DNA of 64,000 nucleotides from Pseudisothecium myosuroides (taxonomy: Eukaryota; Streptophyta; Bryopsida; Hypnales; Lembophyllaceae). Position 1 is the first letter of the stretch; each line of letters starts with the position of its first letter. The DNA lies in assembly GCA_951799445.1 (NCBI GenBank), contig OX637288.1, forward strand, positions 45,833,288 to 45,897,287. Reading direction: 5' to 3'. The translations under genes were made by a program, and so were the position numbers. This document shows positions 56,893 to 64,000 of this stretch, one piece after another. The notes beneath the pieces were generated by a model. The model was not told the DNA's origin and ran no database searches. It was given only the letters and a program-made list of their open reading frames with translations.

Positions 56893-59017
56893 TATATGTT
56901 GGTATTATAAAATGTGCATACGTGTTATGGATCCTCAATTCAATTGCATCACTATCTACATTTGTACATCTGTCCAATATGTATGTTGCAATGCATATGC
57001 ATACCGGTCAGTTGGAATTATAAATATGGATTGTGATTCTTACAACAAAACATTTCTATAAATTTGATGTGTTGCATGAACTATTCAAATTAAATCTAAA
57101 TTGGTGCCTAAATGCCTATGCATTTTGAATTAAACTAAGAGATGCAATCATATGCAATTTTTTGAAGTTTGAACCACTTCAATTGTGAGGAAAGAATGTT
57201 AGAAATGAAAACTTGGAAATTTCCATTTTGAAAGAATTGATTTTCAAGATTGTTTTGGAGTTTTATTCTACAATGTCAAAAACAACTTTGAACACAAGAT
57301 TATTGAAGTAATTTTTGGTATAGTAATATTTCAAACACAGTCATTTCTAGTGTAATCAACCAATTTCTTTAAATATTAGTTTTAGCAATTCAAGCATGAT
57401 TTTTTATTCTAAACTCATTTGTGTGATTTTAAAAGATATTTGTACCAAACAACTACATAGATTGAAAGTTTGTAAGCTTGAAAGTAAAAAATTTAATTTT
57501 TAAATTTTTTTTCTAGGATACATAATTAAACTTTTAGGTTCATTAGGAGATCATTTAGAGGGCTAAATCCTACCAAATTGGGCCAAAAAGAGAGTAATTG
57601 AAATAAAATTGAAGCCCAAAAGTTGGAAAAGAGCACAAGTAGAGAACATTTTTGGTAAAAACACGAAGAGCAAGAGGGTAATAGATTGCAGAAGAAACTA
57701 AGTTGCTAATAACTTTGCTATGGAATTGAGAATTGTCAACATTAATGATGAGAATGTTCTAAAGACCATCTACACCAAAAGGATAATAAATTTTTATTAT
57801 TTAAAGTTCATTATTTATTACAAATTCTAAATAAATAATAAACTTTGCATGCTATTTTTCATAGTTCAACTAGAATACAAAAATTCTCTTATCTTTCATT
57901 TCACTAATGAAACACACTTTTTCACTTCATGTAATTTTTATTTCATACAATAGAATTACATTAATCTAATTCTATGTACTTTCCAATTTGTAATGATCTA
58001 GGACTCAATGTTGATCTTTAGTTTCTTTAAGCTTTTTAAGTCTTGGCTTGACTTTGTGAGACAAGATCTTCTATTCTTGAATCTTTTATTTCTTTGGACT
58101 GGTTTCCTTTTTAAGCTCTTTGTCTTCGTTGTAAGTCTTTTATATCTTTTTGTCTTTCTTGTTTTGTTGTATTGCTTGAAAGTTGGTCTTTGGAAAGTCT
58201 TTCTTGTATTGTTGATCTTTTGAAAGTCTTTGTCTTTGTTGATGTTAAATAAGATGAAGATACAATGGAAAAAATTCCCTTTATATAGTTTCCCGCGGTC
58301 ATAGGGGATAATTAAATTAACCCTAACCGTTTGGTCTTGGGAATAGGTCCTAAGACTATTCCTTCTAAAATTGCCTAACTAACTTTTCCTAACTAATTCT
58401 TTCCTATAATTAGCCTAGTAACTCTGTGTACTAAGTAAGTTGTATTGCCGCTTTGGTCTTCCTTGTCTGTGCTGAAGTGGTCTTTTGTAAAATTAATAAC
58501 TTGTGAATTAAGATATTTTTCCTCATTATTAATCTTTCCATCTTGTAGTCTGAAGTATATACTTTAATATTCTTCCTTATTAAATCCAATTATTCATGTT
58601 TTAACCATTTTAATTAATTATGGAAAGTGCTCAAAAATACAGGAATCGATACAATTTTGTCATCTTTACAAATTAATAACTTTTGTATTTTAATATTTTT
58701 ATACATGTGAATCATTTTGTTCCCTGTAGTCTAGCATACTTTATCCTTTGATTTAATTATCCTGAGATTCCTAAAATGTTAATAATTATTTTAAGTAAGC
58801 TAAAGTAAGCCAATTAATAATTTCTTTAAAGGATAACATAATGGGTTAACAACTAATAAAAAGCATAATGATGCAAAGCTTTTTATTGATTTAGATATAT
58901 CCAATCAATTTTTTTTAAACATGTAGATTTTTTTTCTTACACAATCTCAATTTTCAAATAAATGTATGGAATACAATTGTATACTAAAGTATGGTAATTG
59001 AAATTGCCATATACCAT
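56893..59017. other. AT-rich spacer, no gene recognised
   Basis: Around 58020-58260 a T-rich tract gives a Leu/Phe-rich open frame (58008-58223) that looks compositional, not genic; short motifs such as AAAGTCTTT recur there. A TATA-like sequence, CCTTTATATAG, lies at 58279-58289. Nothing else was recognised. Confidence 0.3.
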
Positions 59018-59938
59018 TAACCTCTAAAGGACCGTTGTCCCTTCGGGGGACAAATGGCATTTCGGCTAGGTACCTAAGGGCTAAATTTTTGTCGTGATTT
59101 TTTAAAACTTTTTTTGAAGATAAAAAAACTGATAAGCTTTGTGGGGATATAATTTTTTTTACAATCAGTGCCCGGGAACAATAGTTATGACCAAATAAGC
59201 TCAAAACAGGGGACGGGGGGGCAATCTAGGCAGCAGAAAAAAATTGATTTTTTTTTTTTTTTAATATTTTTTTTTCTCATAGATTATATTTTTGTCTATC
59301 TGGAAAGCTTTGATTCATTTCGTTTGGATATGGTATGAGAAAGTTATGGACATTCTTGTTTTTTGGGCAGGTAGAGCATCTTCTTGAAAAAAATAACTTG
59401 TAGGATTCATTTTTCAATGCAATTTTTCAAAATTTTCAATTTTTTTTAGTGTGGTTTATTTTACTTGCTAGAACAATCTCACCATTGGGATTAGTGCATT
59501 TTAATTCCATCTAAAGTATATGAATATTTTAGATTTTCCTTCTATCTTGTACCTACTACTTAACAATTTTTTTAAGAATGATAATTAAGTTGTTTTGTTT
59601 TGTTTTGCTTTTACTAGACTCTCAACTCAATTCTCCACTATAAAGATTTAAAGAATAAAACTTGTAGTGCAAAATTTTTTTAAATGATTAAAGTCAAAAA
59701 ATCTAGTCCTGCAATGTGCTGAAAAACTTGTTTTTTTCACTTTAAACGCAAATATCTTGCAATCTGTGCAGTCAAAAATTCTAAAAAAAAATCCACACAT
59801 TCTTATACTAGTTAGGTGTAAGATCCTATGGTAAAATGTGCAAAAAAAACATTTTTCAATTTTTTTTACTCTTTGCTATAGAAATGGCAGTTTTCAATGT
59901 TTTTTGGTAGAAAAAAGCCTTGGTCCTTTAGGGGTTAA
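59018..59938. mobile_element. TTAA-flanked family A element, 921 bp
   Basis: It starts TTAACCTCTAAAGGACCG and ends TGGTCCTTTAGGGGTTAA. It is the reverse complement of 41026-41966, sharing CCCTTCGGGGGACAAATG, ACTGATAAGCTTTG and GAAATGGCAGTTTTCAATG. It is non-coding. Confidence 0.85.
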
Positions 59939-60448
59939 ATCCAACTTAGGATGAAAACAATTTTTTTTATAACTAAATACTTCAATTAATGCACCTGTTG
60001 TGTCAAATGCACCCAAAACACCATGGTTTGATTACAATTGAGCTTTCCATACCTAGTGAGGTGTAGGAAGTAAGAGCATCTACACTCATGCTCCAAACAA
60101 GTGGCCTTGATGACTCCTCGAGGGTCCACATGATAAAAGGTTTCCCACCTAGACTCTTGCAATAGGTCGAATTTTGAGTGGGCTCTATAAAAACAAGCCA
60201 AGGTCCGTGCAACCACTCTAGAATATAGATATGAGGTATCTTTGACATTGTTTGGTCTTATAAGAGGTTGGGTCCTTGCTTCAAAGCATTGTGAGTTATT
60301 GAAGAAGCGCCACATGGTTGTTCAGAATTGGGAGTGTAGACAAGGGTGACTCATTGTAGACCTCTAAAACAAATCGTGACATAAATTGAAGGACACTTTT
60401 CTTGAATGAGTATAAGTGCGGGTGCTTTAATGTATCCACCTCTATTAA
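59939..60448. other. AT-rich spacer, no gene recognised
   Basis: Overlapping minus-strand open frames at 59986-60315 (up to 109 residues) show no motif that I recognise. Confidence 0.3.
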
Positions 60449-60644
60449 GTAGGGTGCTCTAAAAGTGACAACTTCAAAAATTTGTAACTAATTCCACAAA
60501 GGTCCAAAAAATATGAAACGACTTGGGTTAAATGCCAATTCCATTTTTCTTCCTCCGAAAATTTACTAAAAATTATTTCAAGGAGTTCAGCTTCCCTCCA
60601 AATGCAATCAGCTCGTACATGGTCGATTTAATAGCAGACTACCT
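60449..60644. mobile_element. Truncated AGGTAGGAGG-family MITE
   Basis: It contains ACTAATTCCACAAAGGTCC, ATATGAAACGACTTGGG and CAGACTACCT, in the order and orientation of the 16.6-kb copy, but lacks the left third. Its right end CTACCT directly precedes the TTAA element at 60644. Confidence 0.6.
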
Positions 60645-61613
60645 TAACCCCAAAGTGACAAAGAGGACAGAAAGTGTCCTCATAGAGTTTCAAGTCCAGT
60701 TCAAAGTGCTGTAACTTTTGCATTCAAGGTTCAAATTCAATAAGACTTGTTGGAAAAGTTGCGTTCTCCCTTCTAGTTTGTATGGTAAAATTTTCAGATC
60801 AATCCAAGATGTATTGATTTTTTGGAAGCCAATCGAAGTTCACAACTTCAATTTGAGTTCACCAAACTGCATTTTAGGGCTGCAACTTTGGGGCCTTGTA
60901 TCTCCTTCATCAATTGCTCATTTTCAATAAAATTTGTTGGATTTTTTCCCCCTTAAAGTATACTTATTGTGGTAAAGTTTTCATGTCAATCCAAGTTGTT
61001 TTGAATGTTTGGGAGCAATTCAAAGTTCAATATCCTGCCATTTTTGGAGTGTAGTGAACTTTGGTGGCTTGTTTCTTCTTCATAAAGAGTCCATTTTCAA
61101 TAATTCTTTTTGGAAAAGTTGCGCATACTAGTCTAGTTTTTGTGGCTAAAATTTCATGTTAATCCAAGAATTAATGAGTGACTGAGAAGCATTTTAGTAG
61201 AAGGAGGTTCAGCTTTAGATGTGTTTTTTGCAATTTTGCTTGCTGATTTTTGACATTTCAAAGCCGTTTTGTAGACACAATGATTCAATTGAATGAATTT
61301 TTTTTTCACCGATGTGTTTGTATACTAGTTTTGAATTTTTTTGTAGTGTAAAGTTTTTTCATTTGAGTAGGTTTTGAAATCAAACTTCACCTCCAAATGT
61401 GTTTTTGGGAAAATTTCAGCATCCATTTTCAACACTAAAACATTATGATCTTGCAATCTATATGGCCAAATGACTTCAAATTTTGTACATGTCATCTACA
61501 ACATGTACACTACAAGATTGTAGATTTGTATAACTTGAAGACATTTAGATCCATAAAGCTTCAAAGCAATGATGTTTTTGAACCTCAGAAATTGAATGTC
61601 ACTTTGGGGTTAA
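60644..61613. mobile_element. TTAA-flanked element (family J), 970 bp, perfect 17-bp ends
   Basis: The ends TTAACCCCAAAGTGACA and its exact reverse complement bound 970 bp. The interior holds about three diverged tandem units (170-190 bp) containing TTGGAAAAGTTGCG, TAGTTT..TGGTAAAATTTTCA and ATCAATCCAAG, near 60745, 60935 and 61108. It is non-coding. The perfect ends suggest a young or constrained element. Confidence 0.85.
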
Positions 61614-62059
61614 ATAAACAAACTTCTAAGTATCTGACAAGACGCTCTGCAAAGCCTCCTGACTACTACTGAACACTCTTGAACTATTAAATAAATGTCC
61701 ACATACCTAAACTGGACAATGGTACTGGTTTCATGCTTTAATTTGAAATTCTCGCTATGACTGACCTGTGGGCATGAATATATTTTTGAAGCTGTCTTGC
61801 TGTATTTACACAGCTTGCAAGTTCCCAGTGCCGTGCTGAAGTACATTCTCACAGACACAACTGGCAAGTACAACAAGCTCGCAAAATCTATCAACACTTC
61901 CAGGACCGATTCAATTGAAATTAGTTGGGTTGCAATTCTCGGCAGTTAAATTCAGAATGCTCAAAAGTTCATCAGTTGGATGTCATGCTGAGATTGTACA
62001 CTCACCTTCGATAAATTTATGCACATTGTAACTTACTGCACTTTGGAGCTCAGAATTTA
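61614..62059. other. Spacer, no gene recognised
   Basis: About 61620-61900 is less AT-rich. A 95-residue minus-strand frame (61610-61897) has several Cys residues (CKLCKYSK) but no recognised domain. Confidence 0.25.
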
Positions 62060-62343
62060 AAGTGGACACCCCCAAACGGCCACTTTTTGCTATTGTGACT
62101 AGTTACTATTAGACTGATCCAACTTTCATATTTTCTTGTTGGCAAGTGAAAGGAGGTTCCAACGTACCAAAAAAAACGCAGCATTTGGATACAGTATGCA
62201 AAAGTTATGAAGGGTAGAAGTTTTTTTTGGTAGAGGTTCTACATTCGTTTCATCCACACACTTTGATGTACATATTGATTTTGGAGATGTACCCAGAGTG
62301 ACGATGCCGGTTCTAGATCAGTGGCGCATTTGGGAGTGACCGT
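62060..62343. mobile_element. MITE, AGGTGGGCACTCC family (62 kb)
   Basis: It starts AAGTGGACACCCCCAAACGG and ends near GTGGCGCATTTGGGAGTGACC. The interior matches 23711-24073 (CACTTTTTGCTATTGTGACT, TGTACATATTGATTTTGG). Confidence 0.6.
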
Positions 62344-63208
62344 GTTTGTTGATTTGTTGTCTTTACAAAAAAAATTGACTTTTGCTATCAACATGTGTAC
62401 CATGATGCATAATGCCATTGTTGAATGGATGTAATTATTGCTAGGAGTTCTTTTATTGTTTTGATAGCACATAGTCCTCTCTATTTAATTCATTTGATAA
62501 TTGCAATCTGCAAATCTAAGCATTGTGCTTTCTCTAGTCAAGATTAAAACCACTTAATTGCAGGTAGTTTAAAAAAAATGATATAGTATTTTAATTGATT
62601 TCATTAATTGAAGTTGGCGGCTTTTAGAATGCAAGAGGGATGCACACTAAAAAAGGCTTAAACTTATTAAAGGTTTAAAATACACTAACTTTACATCAAT
62701 TATGCAAGAGTCATAATAACTTAGGGGGACTCATGGCAGTGGAAAGCCCTCGTTCCAAGTATTCTCTCAACTTGGTGAACAATATAGATGGAGTGTTGTG
62801 GTTGGAAAACTTGATTGGCTTCACTGAAAAAGTTGAATAATTTTTATAAGGCTCAAAGGACAAGTAACATGGCCATAAATTCATTGAATAAGTTGGAAAA
62901 GAATTTTTTGCTTTTGTGACTCCCTCTATTTTTTAATTTCACCCTTAGTTCAGAGGTTTATGAGTCAAATAACATTTTTGGTTTCCAAATGGTCAATTGA
63001 CAACTAACCATAAAAAAACTATGAAAGTATGTAAAATTAAATGTAAATGTCACTTTATTACCTTCATAACTACATGTGGTGTGACCAAAAACAACTTGAA
63101 AAAAGCACTTATGTTAAAAACACTACAAGTAGGAAAATAATTTCCAGTAGTATCTTAATTTTGACCCTCATGTAACAATCTTAACCAATAAGGATGACAA
63201 CTACAAAT
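62344..63208. other. AT-rich spacer, no gene recognised
   Basis: Nothing recognised. A CACTACAAGTAGGAAAAT motif near 63121 resembles a CACTA-type end, but no partner end was found. Confidence 0.3.
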
Positions 63209-64000
63209 TTAACCCCTAAAGGACCGGAATGCGTTTTTTGGCCGTATAGAAATTTTGGGCAGGTTCGTGTGACTAGAGATTTCCATATTTTAAGCTGAAA
63301 TTTTAATAGAAGGTGGGCACAAGGAATATCTTTCATAGGCACTAAATTTCAGGACATTTGGAAATAGGAGTCAAAAGTTATGGCCAAATATGTTACTTTT
63401 TTTCGTAACTAGGCAGTCCGGGCAGCAAGAAAAATTTGGCAAAAATTTGATTTTTTTTTTTTTAATATTTGTTTTCTTGTAGATTATATATTTTTTCTAT
63501 CTGGAAAGCTTTGATTCATTTCATTTGGATTTGGTATGAGAAAGTTATGGACATTCTTGTTTTTCGGGCAGTTAGAGCATCTTCTTGAAAAAAATAACTT
63601 GTAGGATTCATTTCTAAATGCTATTTTTGCAATTTAAAAAAAATAAAAAATTCTCATGGTTTAGTTTACTTGCTAGAACAATCTCACCATTGGGATTAGT
63701 GTATTTTAATTCCATCTAAAATATATTAATGTTTTAGATTTTCCTTCTATCTCGTACCTACTTCTATTTAATAATTTTTTTAGGAATGAAAATTAAGTTT
63801 TTTTGAATATTTTTTTTTCCCCAGACTCTCAACTCAATTCTCCACTGTAAGGATTTGAAGCACAAAACTCTATAGTGCAAAAATTTTAAGTCAAAAATGT
63901 TTAAAGTCAAAAAATCTAGTCCCGCAATGCGATGAAATACTTGTTTTTTCCACTTTAAACGCAGATATCTTGCAATCTGAGCGGTCAAAAATTCTGAAAT
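63209..64000. mobile_element. TTAA-flanked family A element, cut by the window edge
   Basis: It starts TTAACCCCTAAAGGACCGG and runs to the end of the window. It is the reverse complement of the right and middle part of 40646-42528, sharing GTGTGACTAGAGATTT, AAGGAATATCTTTCAT and GGCAGT..GAGCATCTTCTTG. The right end is outside the window. Confidence 0.8.

Noticed and set aside
58008..58223. Hydrophobic Leu/Phe-rich 71-residue frame, possible membrane peptide
   Set aside because: It is the product of a T-rich tract; there is no conserved motif or gene context.
59986..60315. 109-residue minus-strand frame
   Set aside because: No motif is visible and overlapping frames of similar length exist, so it may be chance.
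1..64000. tRNA, rRNA, CRISPR, bacterial operon or organellar gene content
   Set aside because: Nothing resembling tRNA arms, ribosomal sequence, regularly spaced repeats or organellar genes was seen on either strand, although a covariance-model scan was not possible.

Overview
This is a gene-poor, AT-rich stretch of nuclear DNA from a land plant. The evidence is the gene families present (an F-box/kelch-type gene, an ARAD-like GT47 exostosin glycosyltransferase, a plant-type glucose-6-phosphate 1-epimerase, and a dead LRB/POB1-like BTB-BACK gene), GT-AG introns, and a dense load of small inverted-repeat transposons. Long AT-rich spacers and coding regions that are GC-rich and free of visible introns (exostosin, epimerase) suggest a non-flowering plant (bryophyte, lycophyte or fern), but the sequence alone does not fix the lineage. 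There is no sign of bacterial, organellar or viral origin, and no rRNA, tRNA or CRISPR array was recognised.

Layout. 0-3.4 kb: remnant of an F-box/kelch gene on the + strand (about 75-350), then an apparently intact F-box/kelch-type gene on the - strand (3277-1988, one short intron). 3.4-18 kb: repeats, including TTAA-flanked elements (3404-4147, 6607-7334, about 7925-8673, 10499-11241), TA-flanked MITEs (4158-4486, 8035-8281, about 12254-12573, 14875-15142, 16324-16608, 16617-16941), a palindromic repeat array (about 4568-6437) and a foldback (15994-16095) that looks like a small-RNA precursor. 18.4-19.9 kb: exostosin gene, - strand. 20-30 kb: repeats and decayed sequence. 30.4-31.6 kb: LRB/POB1-like BTB-BACK pseudogene, + strand. 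32.2-35 kb: retroelement-like sequence. 35-48 kb: more TTAA elements, including one inserted inside another at 40646-42528, and a tandem repeat at 45.2-45.7 kb. 48.6-49.5 kb: glucose-6-phosphate 1-epimerase, - strand, with a probable long 5' leader to about 51.1 kb. 51.3-64 kb: MITEs, a minisatellite and further TTAA elements (54203-54788, 54785-55734, 59018-59938, 60644-61613, 63209 to the window end).

The three intact genes have unrelated jobs (protein turnover adaptor, Golgi cell-wall glycosylation, sugar-phosphate metabolism) and form no functional cluster. The most distinctive content is the set of short non-autonomous elements that begin TTAACCC and end GGGTTAA. At least six sequence families share this end type. 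One copy has inserted into another and duplicated exactly TTAA, which is the behaviour of piggyBac-type transposons, a superfamily seldom discussed for land plants. No transposase is encoded in the window. A second group of MITEs is flanked by TA and starts AGGT, and two TTAA elements sit exactly on the terminal CTACCTTAA of such MITEs.
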